A DNA stretch of 64,000 bases from NCBI GenBank assembly GCA_021780415.1, contig JAJXYW010000055.1:1-64000 (forward strand). Reading direction: 5' to 3'. Source of the DNA: Acidobacteriota bacterium. Its GTDB lineage: Bacteria > Acidobacteriota > Terriglobia > Terriglobales > Acidobacteriaceae. How positions within the stretch are numbered: position 1 is the stretch's first letter; each line of letters opens with the position of its first letter. Shown here piece after piece: positions 36,249-44,204 of this stretch. Below the pieces are notes generated by a model. The model worked only from the letters and a program-made list of their open reading frames with translations, was not told the DNA's origin and ran no database searches. Made by a program: the position numbers and the translations under genes.

Positions 36249-37183
36249 GCGGCACCGACGCTGTCATCGACGCCCGGCACCTCACCATCCGCTTCGGCGC
36301 CGTCACCGCCGTCGATGATGTGAGCTTCCACCTCGATCGCGGCGAGCTCTTCGGCTTCCTCGGCCCCAACGGCTCGGGGAAAACGACCATCATCCGCGCC
36401 CTCTGCGGCCTCATCCCGCTCACCTCCGGCGACGCCACCATCCTCGGCATGGACGTCCGCCAGCACGCCCCCGACATCAAGCAGCACGTCGGCTACATGT
36501 CCCAGAAGTTCGGCCTCTACGAAGACCTCACCGTCCAGGAGAACCTCAACTTCTACGCTGCCGCCTACGGCCTCTCCACCGCCGCCGCCCGCGCCCGCAT
36601 CGCCGAACTCCTCGACCTCACCAGCCTCCATCCCTACTTCACCCGCCGCGTCTCGCAACTCTCCGGCGGCTGGAAGCAGCGCCTCGCCCTCGCCTGCGCC
36701 ATCATTCACTCGCCTGAGGTCGTCTTCCTCGACGAACCCACCGCCGGCATCGACCCCGTCGCCCGCCGCTCCCTCTGGGACCTCTTCTTCCAGCTCGCGG
36801 GCCAGGGCGTCACCTTCTTCGTCACCACGCATTACATGGACGAGGCCGAGCGCTGCGGCCGCCTCGGCTACATCTACATGTCCAAACTCATCGCCCTCGG
36901 CTCCGTCGCCGACCTCCAGCAGCTACCCGACGCCAACCCTCCCAACACCTCCCGCCTCGAAGTCGAGTCCCCTCAGGTCTCCGTCCTGCTCGCCCAGCTC
37001 CGCCAGTTCCCCGGCGTCCGCGAGGCCACCATCTTCGGCCGCTCCATCCACGCACTCGTAGAAACCCCCGCCATCGACAACCTCCGCGCCGCCTTCCCCC
37101 AACTCACCCTCCGCACCATCCAGCCCTCGCTCGAAGACATCTTCGTCACCCTCACCCTGCACATCATGGGTGAGCAAAAATGA
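36245..37183 (+). CDS. ABC transporter ATP-binding protein (YbhF/DrrA-like)
   Basis: The 312-residue ATPase has Walker A (FGFLGPNGSGKTTIIRALCGL), the Q-loop region (YMSQKFGLYEDLTVQENLNFYA), the signature VSQLSGGWKQRLALACAIIHSPEVVFLDEPTAGIDPVARR with Walker B, and the H-loop (VTTHYMDEAERCGRLGYI). The C-terminal 80 residues resemble the DrrA-type regulatory extension (ATIFGRSIHALVE... QPSLEDIFVTLTLH). Four-base overlaps with both neighbours show one operon (adaptor, ATPase, permease). Only one ATPase domain is present, whereas E. coli YbhF carries two. Confidence 0.95.
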   Translation: MSGTDAVIDARHLTIRFGAVTAVDDVSFHLDRGELFGFLGPNGSGKTTIIRALCGLIPLTSGDATILGMDVRQHAPDIKQHVGYMSQKFGLYEDLTVQENLNFYAAAYGLSTAAARARIAELLDLTSLHPYFTRRVSQLSGGWKQRLALACAIIHSPEVVFLDEPTAGIDPVARRSLWDLFFQLAGQGVTFFVTTHYMDEAERCGRLGYIYMSKLIALGSVADLQQLPDANPPNTSRLEVESPQVSVLLAQLRQFPGVREATIFGRSIHALVETPAIDNLRAAFPQLTLRTIQPSLEDIFVTLTLHIMGEQK

Positions 37184-38325
37184 CGCTGCCCACCTCAACT
37201 CCGGCTTCGCGCCACAGCAGGATCTTCGGCCTTCGCCCCGTCGCACGCAAGGAGTTCACGCACATCCTGCGCGACCCCACCACGCTCTTCTTCGCGCTGC
37301 TGATCCCCATCATCCAACTCTTCCTCTTCGGCTACGCAGTCGACACCAACGTTCGCCAGGTTCCCACCGTCATCTTCGACGAATCCCACACCCAGGAGAG
37401 CCGCAGCCTCATCCAGGCCTTCGCCGCCTCCGACATCTTCAAGGTCACCACGTACGTTGAATCGGCTCCGGCCATGTACGCGACCATGCGCTCCGGCCGC
37501 GCCCGCGTCGCCATCCGCATCCCCACCGACTACGCCCGCAACCTCCAGCAGGGCACCACCGCCAGCGTCCTCGTTCTGGTCGACGGCTCCGACTCCTCGG
37601 TCGCAGGCATCGCCGTCGACGCCTCCACCGGCGTCGCCCTCGAGCAGTCCCTCGCCCGCATCCCCGGCCTCACCGCCCAGCCCATCGAGGTCCGCCCCTC
37701 GGTCCTCTACAACCCCGCCACCCGCTCGGCCAACTTCTTCATCCCCGGCCTCATCGCCGTCCTTCTCCAGACCATGACCATCCTGCTCATCGCCCTCTCG
37801 CTGGTCCGCGAGCGCGAGCGCGGCACCCTCGAGCAGCTCACCATGACCCCCATCGCGCCCCTCGGCCTCATGCTCGGCAAGATGATCCCCTACGGCGCGC
37901 TCGCCTTCGGAGAGCTCTGCCTCATCCTCACCATCATGCGCGTCATCTTCCAGGTGCCCATCCACGGCAGCGTCTTCGTGCTGCTGCTCCTGTCGCTTCC
38001 CTTCCTGCTCACGGTCCTCGGCCTCGGCCTCATCATCTCCACCCGCGCCCACACCCAGGCCGAAGCCTTCCAGCTCTCCATGGGCACCATCCTGCCCTCG
38101 GTCTTCCTTTCCGGCTACATCTTCCAGATCTCCACCATGCCCGGCTTCTTCCGCGCCATCAGCGCCGTCATCCCGGCGCGGTACTATATCGAGATCATCC
38201 GCGGCATCGTCCTGCGCGGCTCCAGCTTCACCGACCTCTGGCGCAACGCCCTCATCCTCACCCTGATGGGCACCGCCGCCATCCTGCTGGCCGCCCGCGC
38301 CTTCGTCAAGCAAAGCACCGTCTAG
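37180..38325 (+). CDS. ABC-2 type permease (YbhS/YbhR-like)
   Basis: The 381-residue membrane subunit has a first helix after PVARKEFTHILRDPTTLFFALLIPIIQLFLFGYAVDTN, a large periplasmic domain (residues about 45-175), and a C-terminal five-helix block with RERERGTLEQLTMTPIAPLGLMLGKMIPYGALAF, the characteristic ABC-2 cytoplasmic EQL motif. YIEIIRGIVLRGSSFTDLWRNALILTLMG closes the family pattern. As only one permease gene follows the ATPase, it probably homodimerises. The ATG overlaps the ATPase stop. Confidence 0.94.
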   Translation: MTLPTSTPASRHSRIFGLRPVARKEFTHILRDPTTLFFALLIPIIQLFLFGYAVDTNVRQVPTVIFDESHTQESRSLIQAFAASDIFKVTTYVESAPAMYATMRSGRARVAIRIPTDYARNLQQGTTASVLVLVDGSDSSVAGIAVDASTGVALEQSLARIPGLTAQPIEVRPSVLYNPATRSANFFIPGLIAVLLQTMTILLIALSLVRERERGTLEQLTMTPIAPLGLMLGKMIPYGALAFGELCLILTIMRVIFQVPIHGSVFVLLLLSLPFLLTVLGLGLIISTRAHTQAEAFQLSMGTILPSVFLSGYIFQISTMPGFFRAISAVIPARYYIEIIRGIVLRGSSFTDLWRNALILTLMGTAAILLAARAFVKQSTV

Positions 38326-38400
38326 CCCCACCCCGCCCCAAATCCCGCTGGCAGTTCTTCCCCCGCACACCCCGCCAGGATGCTACCCTCAACCCAGCGC

Positions 38401-40089
38401 ATGTCCGACCCCACCAACAAGCTCTATTACGGCGACAACCTCGAAGTCCTCCGCGACTACATCCCCGACCAGTCCGTCGACCTCATCTACCTCGACCCGC
38501 CCTTCAACTCCCGGCAGGACTACAACGTCCTCTTCGCCGAGAAGGACGGCAGCCGCTCCGCCTCCCAGATCACCGCCTTCAAAGACAGTTGGGAGTGGAA
38601 CCTCGAAGCCGAGCGCACCTATCAGGAGGTCGTCGAGAGCGGCGGCCGCGTAGCCGACGCCATGCGAGCCTTCCGCACCCTCCTCGGCGGCTCCGACATG
38701 CTCGCCTACCTCGCCATGATGGCCCCCCGCCTAGTCGAACTCCGCCGCATTCTCAAAGAATCCGGCTCCATCTACCTCCACTGCGACCCCACCGCCAGCC
38801 ACTACCTCAAACTCATTATGGATGCTGTGCTCGGCCCGCAAATGTTTCGCACAGAGATCATTTGGAAGAGAACAAATACGCATAGTGACTCGAAACGTTG
38901 GAGTGATGTTTCGGATTCAATTTTGTACTACAGCAAATCCAGCAGTGTTATCTGGAACCCACCATATGCGGAGCATAGTGAGAAATATCTAGAAACGAAG
39001 TATCGGTACTCTGACGACAAGGGCCGCTACAGACTGGATAATATGACTAGCCCAAGCCCCCGCCCAAACATGATGTACGAATGGAAAGGATTTCCTTCTC
39101 CGCCACTTGGATGGAGATATTCCCGCGAGACGATGGCGAAGCTCGATGATGAGGGGAGAATCCAGTATCCAAACAGCCTCTCAAAACGGCCCCAGCTTAA
39201 GCGATACCTGGAACAGTCCTCGGGCGTTCTAATGGGAAATGTTTGGACGGACATCCCACCCATCAACTCGCAAGCCCAAGAGCGCCTCGGCTACCCCACC
39301 CAAAAACCAGAGGCCCTCCTAGAACGCATCCTGAAAGCCAGTTCCAACGAAGGCGACGTAGTCCTCGACCCCTTCTGCGGCTGTGGCACCACAGTACAGG
39401 TGGCCCAAAAGCTCAACCGCCGCTGGATCGGGATCGACATCACCCACCTCGCCATCGGCCTCATCAAAACCCGCCTCGACGACGCCTTCGGCCCCGAAGT
39501 CCGCAAGACCTATCAGGTCATCGGCGAACCCACCGACGTGCGCGGCGCAGAACAACTCGCCGCCGAAAACAAATATCAGTTCCAATACTGGGCGCTCGGC
39601 CTCTGCGGAGCCCGCCCCGCCGAAGCCATCAAGAAAGGTGCCGACCGCGGCATCGACGGCCGCCTCTACTTTCACGACGACCGCTCCGGCGACTCCAAAC
39701 AAATCATCTTCTCCGTCAAAGGAGGCCAGAACATCGGCGTCGCCGAAGTCCGCGACCTCATCGGTGTCCTCCAGCGCGAGCGCGCCGAGATCGGCGTCTA
39801 CATCTCCTTCGCCGAACCCACCAAACCCATGCAGAAAGAGGCCGCCGAAGCTGGCTTCTACACCTCAGCCGACGGCAGCAAATACCCCCGCCTCCAACTC
39901 CTCACCATCGCAGGCCTGCTCAACGGCACCCAGCGCCTCCAGCGCCCCCTCCACGTCCGCGACGTCACCTTCAAAAAGGCCCCTCGCAGCCGCGCCGATG
40001 CCCCCAGAACCTCACCCTCAACCTCACCGACGACTAACCCAGCGCCAACGGCGCGACATATACCAGCCTGGGGCGAAGCCCTAGGATAG
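38401..40089 (+). CDS. Site-specific DNA methyltransferase fused to an Mrr-like nuclease domain
   Basis: From the favoured start [13 protein letters not shown] (an in-frame ATG lies 21 bases upstream) the product is 562 residues. It has a beta-class adenine/cytosine-N4 methyltransferase layout: catalytic motif [11 protein letters not shown] (about residue 40), a target-recognition region, and the AdoMet motif [17 protein letters not shown] (about residue 322). After residue about 410, [11 protein letters not shown]...[37 protein letters not shown] resembles a PD-(D/E)xK/Mrr-type endonuclease half (GIDG, then VKGG). A single-chain restriction-modification enzyme is likely. Codons at 38815-39250 are markedly AT-richer than the flanks. 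The last about 30 residues look frame-shifted. Confidence 0.85.
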   Translation: MSDPTNKLYYGDNLEVLRDYIPDQSVDLIYLDPPFNSRQDYNVLFAEKDGSRSASQITAFKDSWEWNLEAERTYQEVVESGGRVADAMRAFRTLLGGSDMLAYLAMMAPRLVELRRILKESGSIYLHCDPTASHYLKLIMDAVLGPQMFRTEIIWKRTNTHSDSKRWSDVSDSILYYSKSSSVIWNPPYAEHSEKYLETKYRYSDDKGRYRLDNMTSPSPRPNMMYEWKGFPSPPLGWRYSRETMAKLDDEGRIQYPNSLSKRPQLKRYLEQSSGVLMGNVWTDIPPINSQAQERLGYPTQKPEALLERILKASSNEGDVVLDPFCGCGTTVQVAQKLNRRWIGIDITHLAIGLIKTRLDDAFGPEVRKTYQVIGEPTDVRGAEQLAAENKYQFQYWALGLCGARPAEAIKKGADRGIDGRLYFHDDRSGDSKQIIFSVKGGQNIGVAEVRDLIGVLQRERAEIGVYISFAEPTKPMQKEAAEAGFYTSADGSKYPRLQLLTIAGLLNGTQRLQRPLHVRDVTFKKAPRSRADAPRTSPSTSPTTNPAPTARHIPAWGEALG

Positions 40090-40214
40090 GCGTCAGCGGA
40101 AAGGCCTTTTTCCATGCTGCCGCAGGCCGGAGTGCAGGCGCAGCCGGAACGACTGACTTGTCTTCCTCCCGGCCGCCCACCCCTCCGGCCCACCCCTCCG
40201 GCCCGCAGCCACGC

Positions 40215-40241
40215 CGAAGCCTCCCGCCGTCCGCGCAGGAC
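40215..40241. repeat. CGAAGCCTCCCGCCGTCCGC repeat, copy 1
   Basis: This 27-base sequence ending GCGCAGGAC is identical at all 27 positions to 55891-55917. A third, related copy lies at 61810-61833. The first copy sits at the 3' end of the small His-rich gene, between it and the methyltransferase gene. Confidence 0.8.
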
Positions 40242-40459
40242 TACCGCTGCCGCCCCTCGCTGACGACCTCCAGCTTCTCCTTCAGCATCCGTTCCGAGTG
40301 CTCATGCGCTTCGCGCGACAACTCCATCGCGCGCTTGGAATGTTCGTGCGCTCCCATGTGGTCGTTCTTGTCATGCGAGGCCGCAGCGGCCTCATGAGCG
40401 TGCGCGGCCTGCAAGTGCCGTTCAGCCGCAGGCGAGTGGGTCTTGGTTTGCATAGGCAT
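40241..40459 (-). CDS. Small His/Ala/Glu-rich protein (72 residues)
   Basis: The minus-strand product MPMQTKTHSPAAERHLQAAH continues as a charged, histidine-rich helix (AHEAAAASHDKNDHMGAHEHSKRAMELSREAHEHSERMLKEK). GGAG precedes the start by nine bases. I do not recognise a named family; the His/Glu pattern suggests metal binding or a stress-related helical protein. It lies between the methyltransferase gene and a repeat-rich spacer, on the opposite strand. Confidence 0.6.
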   Translation of the reverse strand: MPMQTKTHSPAAERHLQAAHAHEAAAASHDKNDHMGAHEHSKRAMELSREAHEHSERMLKEKLEVVSEGRQR

Positions 40460-40928
40460 GGATACATCTCCTCACCCGCTAGGATGCCGCCCCCACTCCC
40501 CAGGAAGCCTTCCGCCCGTCCTCCCGTCGCCGCCCCACACCTTGTCAACCCCCCTGAACCCTCCAGAACCCACAAAACCCCCGTCAACACTGGCGATTTA
40601 TATTTCCAAAATCTGGCATAGCACCCCACACCCACTCGCTACAATGGATACAGGGGCAAAACAGCCAAACCCAATCACTGCATACGGCGCATCGTGTGCC
40701 AGCTAACCCCCATCGATAGAATAGGATACCCGCAACTCCCCTGAATCGAATACTTTACCCGCAAAAACGCAGCAACCCACCTGTTTTGAATACCTTGAGC
40801 GAAAAGTACGGGGGGGAGGGGGGTGGGGTGTCAGGCCCCAAACGAAAAGGCGCCCGCTCCCGGCGAACCTCCGCCAAAGAACCAAGCGCCTCTTCTACTT
40901 CCTGTTTCCTATTTCCTGCTCTTAGCTC
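40460..40928. other. Gene-free spacer with triple repeat
   Basis: These 469 bases carry no convincing gene. They hold the three TATTC-type repeat units at 40701-40793, a G-rich run (40810-40826), and a pyrimidine-rich CTTCCTGTTTCCTATTTCCT run (40899-40918) next to the receiver-like gene stop. Nothing else is visible. Confidence 0.6.
40701..40793 (-). repeat. Three imperfect TATTCGATTCAGGGGAGTTG-type repeats
   Basis: On the minus strand, TATTCAAAACAGGTGGGTTG (unit at 40770-40793), TATTCGATTCAGGGGAGTTG (40729-40752) and TATTCTATCGATGGGGGTTA (40701-40723) are three related units, with starts 41 and 29 bases apart. They lie in an otherwise empty spacer. Confidence 0.6.
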
Positions 40929-42089
40929 TTACCGATTGAAGTTGACTTCCTCTTCCTCCTCAACGCCATAGCGCCGGAGGAGATTGGGCAGGTTCTGCGA
41001 GAAGGCAGCGCGCGGCATCACCACATCGCAGCCGGCCTCAACAGCCTTGGCCTTCAGGTCGCCCTGCAGGTGCGAGAGGAACCCGACGATCGACGCCGAG
41101 CGCTTCAGCTTGGTCTTCAGCTTCGGAATCAGCGTCAGCGGCTTGGCGTTCGCATTGTTCAGGTCGAACACGATCAGCGCGGGCTTGTTCTCCTCGCCGT
41201 CGGTCATCTCCGCCAGTGCTTCCTTGTCGTTCTTCATGAACGCAACCTTCACGCCCAGCTTCTTGGCCGTCTCCTGGATCTTGGCCTGGAAGAACAGTTC
41301 CTCGATGAAGAAGTAGATGTGGGTCTGCGCTCCCTCCGGAATCGGAATCGGCCGCGGCATCGAGCGGTCGATCGGCTGCGAGTCGCCCGTATGGCGATGC
41401 CCGCTCCGCCGTCCCTGGCCCGGCATCTGGATCGTCGACGGCGGCGTATCGCCAAACTCCCCCGACGCCCGATAGCTATGGTCCATCGGCCCTACGAACC
41501 CGCGCTCGCGAGGCTGTCCGCCGCCGCCCTTGCCCTTGCGCTTGAACCCGCCCGCCTGGTTGCCGAAGTTGTCCGGCCGATAGCCGTTCCCCCCGCCATA
41601 TCCGCCGCCATTCGACGCGCCAGCCTCCGCCCGGAAGTCATTCCCCGGGTTCTCGTTGCGACCACCGCCGCCGCCGCCCGGCCGCCGCTCCCGGTCCCTG
41701 AACTTCTTCTTCCAGCGCTTGCCGCCCTGCGCCTGACCTTGACCCTGACCATTGGCCTGCTGGCCACCTGTCTGCGGCCGACGCGCCTGTTGCGGCGCAG
41801 CCGACGCCGCCAGCGCCAGGCTCTCACCCTCCATCACCAGCGGCGCAGCCTGCGGACCCGCATCTCCGTCGCCACCGGCGACAGCCTGACCATCCCCGGC
41901 CACCTTATTCTTCCGCTTGCGCCGCCGCCGCCGACTGCTCTTGCTCTGGCCCATACCCGGCCCGGGCTGACCGCCATCGCTGGCATCTCCCGACTCCGAA
42001 GATTCGAAGTCCGAGTTGCCGTAGTCCTCGCCGCTATACTCTTCCGTCGCGTTGTACGACGAAGCCTCTGCTACATTCTGCTCTGACAT
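40929..42089 (-). CDS. RGG-rich protein with a degenerate receiver-like C-terminal domain
   Basis: The 386-residue protein has an acidic N-terminus (to about 40), a basic cluster (SSRRRRRKRKNKVAG), a long Gly/Gln/Arg/Asn-rich disordered part (about 100-260: GGGGGGRNENPG, GYGGGNGYRP, GGFKRKGKGGGGQP), then a folded region (about 265-375). The latter reads HIYFFIEELFFQAKIQETAKKLGVKVAFM...PALIVFDLNNANAKPLTLI...SASIVGFLSHLQGDLKAKAVEAGCDVVMPRAAF, a CheY-like order. The VFDLN Asp occupies the phosphorylation position, but the conserved Lys is missing (MPRAAF). The N-terminal half looks RNA-binding. Function is unknown. Confidence 0.72.
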   Translation of the reverse strand: MSEQNVAEASSYNATEEYSGEDYGNSDFESSESGDASDGGQPGPGMGQSKSSRRRRRKRKNKVAGDGQAVAGGDGDAGPQAAPLVMEGESLALAASAAPQQARRPQTGGQQANGQGQGQAQGGKRWKKKFRDRERRPGGGGGGRNENPGNDFRAEAGASNGGGYGGGNGYRPDNFGNQAGGFKRKGKGGGGQPRERGFVGPMDHSYRASGEFGDTPPSTIQMPGQGRRSGHRHTGDSQPIDRSMPRPIPIPEGAQTHIYFFIEELFFQAKIQETAKKLGVKVAFMKNDKEALAEMTDGEENKPALIVFDLNNANAKPLTLIPKLKTKLKRSASIVGFLSHLQGDLKAKAVEAGCDVVMPRAAFSQNLPNLLRRYGVEEEEEVNFNR

Positions 42090-43420
42090 GGTGCTGTGAT
42101 TTCCCCTTGCAATTGGGTGCTTGAGGCGTCTCGGACGTGTCGCTGTATGAGCCCTTCAGTCCATACTGGACCGAACCGGGACTGTCTCCGAAACGGGTCA
42201 ATCGTAGTCTCTCTCAAGCGTTGACTCAAAGATGATTTGTCGTACCTTGCCGGCAACTGTTACCGTCTGGGCGATTGCGCCCCTAGGCCATTCCCGGCCC
42301 GCCTGCCACACCCGGCAAACGGCTTACTGCTCTTGAATTACCTGTTCATTACAAATCCATCGTTGGGAGTGAAGCCTTCGTTCTGCGTCTACTACCCCAA
42401 ATCCCGCTCAGCCCTCATTGTTTGGCTCAGCGTCTCTACTACATTCCTGGAGCGACTCTTGGGTTCGCCAAATCTGATTGAACCTCATCTTGGTCCAGAT
42501 CTCCGCAGCACGCTATCGGTTGATCCTGGAGCGAATGGCTACGATCCTCGCAACCCATATGCCTTGTCCTACTGCACCGGCATCTGCGGGAACCCACGCT
42601 AACTGTTCTACCGGCTCATCAAGGTAAACAACCTCACCGGGGGACTCACGGCGCGATCGAAACCCCTTAGCCTACGGAACAACATGATCTTACGCTTGGT
42701 GCGAGAGAAGTGCAACCGAGAAAGAAATATCCTTACGCATCCGGGAATCAGCCTGAGAAACCATGGAGATAACCCCTTTCCATGCACGGCTATAATCCCC
42801 GCCGAAAGTCCTCGGGCCATCTCCCCTCCCCGGAAGATGGCCCTCAGCCCCTAACAGCCAGTCACTGGCCTCCAGAATGGTCCTCTAGGAGCCGAAGCCC
42901 TTGTGGAACCTGCTTGGTGGGGGAAATCCCTCTAAATGGGGAAATCTGCATCCCTTCGCCCGAAAACCGCTCAGGCTCCAAGCATCCGTCCGTCAAGCAC
43001 TCTGGTCAGCGACTTGAACCCGAACATAGAAAAGAGAAGCAATCTCCATGCCAAACGGAAACTGCTATTTTCCCCATAAAGTCCGCAGACCGCTCATGGA
43101 ATGCCACCAAAAACAGGAAGAGCCGACACCGAATCTCCGTTTTTCGGAAGAGACCCGCGTCCTCTGCACCCAGCCGATTCTCCGCGCTTGATTGACCGAG
43201 CCCAACGCGTCTCCTATAATTGCGGTCAGCCGACTGTCCTCTCGCGCCCGCGACCCTCTCCTTCATTTTTTTGATGATGAGACAGAGCAAGCTGGCAACA
43301 CCCTCGGGTGTTCCAACGGGTGGAGGAAGGTGCGGCAGCCTTCCCTGCGGCGCTTTGCGCCGGGAGTAACCCAGCCGTAATCTCCGGAATCCGGATCCTT
43401 TAAGGAGTCTCAAACACCGC
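42090..43420. other. Long gene-poor stretch upstream of ompH
   Basis: These 1331 bases have no recognisable gene. The longest plus-strand frames (42237-42602 and 42782-43195) show no conserved motif, biased composition or convincing ribosome-binding site. The base composition is lower in GC than the flanking genes, and the translation reads as random, so degraded genes or accessory DNA are possible. The last 130 bases contain the structured leader at 43291-43375. Confidence 0.5.
43291..43375 (+). promoter_or_regulatory. Structured RNA leader upstream of ompH, class unknown
   Basis: A closing stem GCTGG (43291-43295)/CCAGC (43371-43375) encloses three hairpins: AACACC (43297-43302) with GGTGTT (43307-43312) across a CTCG loop, GGAAGG (43325-43330) with CCTTCC (43339-43344), and GGCGC (43349-43353) with GCGCC (43357-43361). 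Such a four-way junction 46 bases before the start codon could be a riboswitch or other cis-acting element. The GGCAAC...GGTGTTCCAAC part faintly recalls the SAM-riboswitch core, but other core parts are missing. Confidence 0.4.
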
Positions 43421-44089
43421 ATGAACCGCACCCTTGTCTTTGCTACTGCGCTGGCAACCGGCCTCGCAGCTTCCTCCCTCGTCGCACAGTCCACGGCCGC
43501 CAAGGCCCCCGCTCCTGCCCGCGCAACCCCTACAGCTCCGGTCGAGGTAAAGCCCGAGGCCATCCCCGCCAAGGTCGCCGTCATTGCCTTCGAGCAGGGT
43601 GTCGTCGCCACCAACGAAGGCCAGCGTGCCGTCGCCGACATCCAGAAAAAGTATGAGCCGAAGAAGGATGCGATCCAGGCACAGTCCGCCGAAGTCGACT
43701 CCCTCAAGAAGCAGTATCAGGCCCTGCCCGCAACCCTCTCCGATGAGGAGCGCGCCAGCCGCCTCAAGGCTATCGACACCAAGGAGAAGGCGCTTCAGCG
43801 TGATGTAGAAGATGCGCAGAATGCCTATAACACCGACGTGCAGGAAGCCTACGGCAAGGTTGCCCAGAAGTTCGGCGGCACCGCTGTCAAGTACGCTCAG
43901 GAGCACGGCTTTACGCTGCTCTTGAACATCGGCGGACAGCAGCAGCTCCCCACCGTGCTCTGGTGGCAGCAGACGACCGACATCACCCAGGCCGCCATCG
44001 ACGCCTACAACGTAGCCTCCGGCGTAGCTCCGCTCCCGCCGCCGACTCCGGCTCCGCACCGCGCTCCTGCTGCCGGTCCGAAGCAGTAG
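43421..44089 (+). CDS. OmpH/Skp-family periplasmic chaperone-like protein
   Basis: The 222-residue protein has a signal peptide (MNRTLVFATALATGLAASSLVAQ), an Ala/Pro linker, and the OmpH core: KVAVIAFEQGVVATNEGQRAVADIQKKYEPKKDAIQAQSAEVDSLKKQYQ...LSDEERASRLKAIDTKEKALQRDVEDAQNAY, two long helical arms of a coiled-coil tentacle, followed by the oligomerisation strand (HGFTLLLNI) and TDITQAAIDAYN. Skp trimers carry unfolded outer-membrane proteins across the periplasm. A Pro-rich tail is unusual. AAGGAG lies 13 bases before the ATG, a rather long spacing. bamA and lpxD are not neighbours here. Confidence 0.87.
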   Translation: MNRTLVFATALATGLAASSLVAQSTAAKAPAPARATPTAPVEVKPEAIPAKVAVIAFEQGVVATNEGQRAVADIQKKYEPKKDAIQAQSAEVDSLKKQYQALPATLSDEERASRLKAIDTKEKALQRDVEDAQNAYNTDVQEAYGKVAQKFGGTAVKYAQEHGFTLLLNIGGQQQLPTVLWWQQTTDITQAAIDAYNVASGVAPLPPPTPAPHRAPAAGPKQ

Positions 44090-44123
44090 TCGTTCCCCAC
44101 CAAATCAGCAACCAAGTCGCAAG

Positions 44124-44151
44124 AAAATGGAGGCCTCCGGGCCTCCATTTT
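44124..44151. terminator. Bidirectional intrinsic terminator between ompH and lepA
   Basis: AAAATGGAGGCC (44124-44135), loop TCCG, GGCCTCCATTTT (44140-44151) is a perfect 12-bp hairpin with an A-run at one side and a T-run at the other. It lies between two convergent genes and can stop transcription from both. Confidence 0.85.
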
Positions 44152-44204
44152 CACGTCTTGCAACCCCTTCTTCGCATCTCTGCAGCTTTACGTGCAGCCT
44201 CGTC

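Noticed and set aside
40701..40793. CRISPR array
   Set aside because: Only three diverged units with uneven spacing and no cas genes.
42782..43195. 137-codon plus-strand frame in the gene-poor stretch
   Set aside because: No motif, no good ribosome-binding site, and a composition like random translation.
43255..43345. SAM riboswitch
   Set aside because: GGCAAC and GGTGTTCCAAC recall the core, but the GAGGGA-type segment and the correct P1 are missing, so only an unclassified structured leader is reported.
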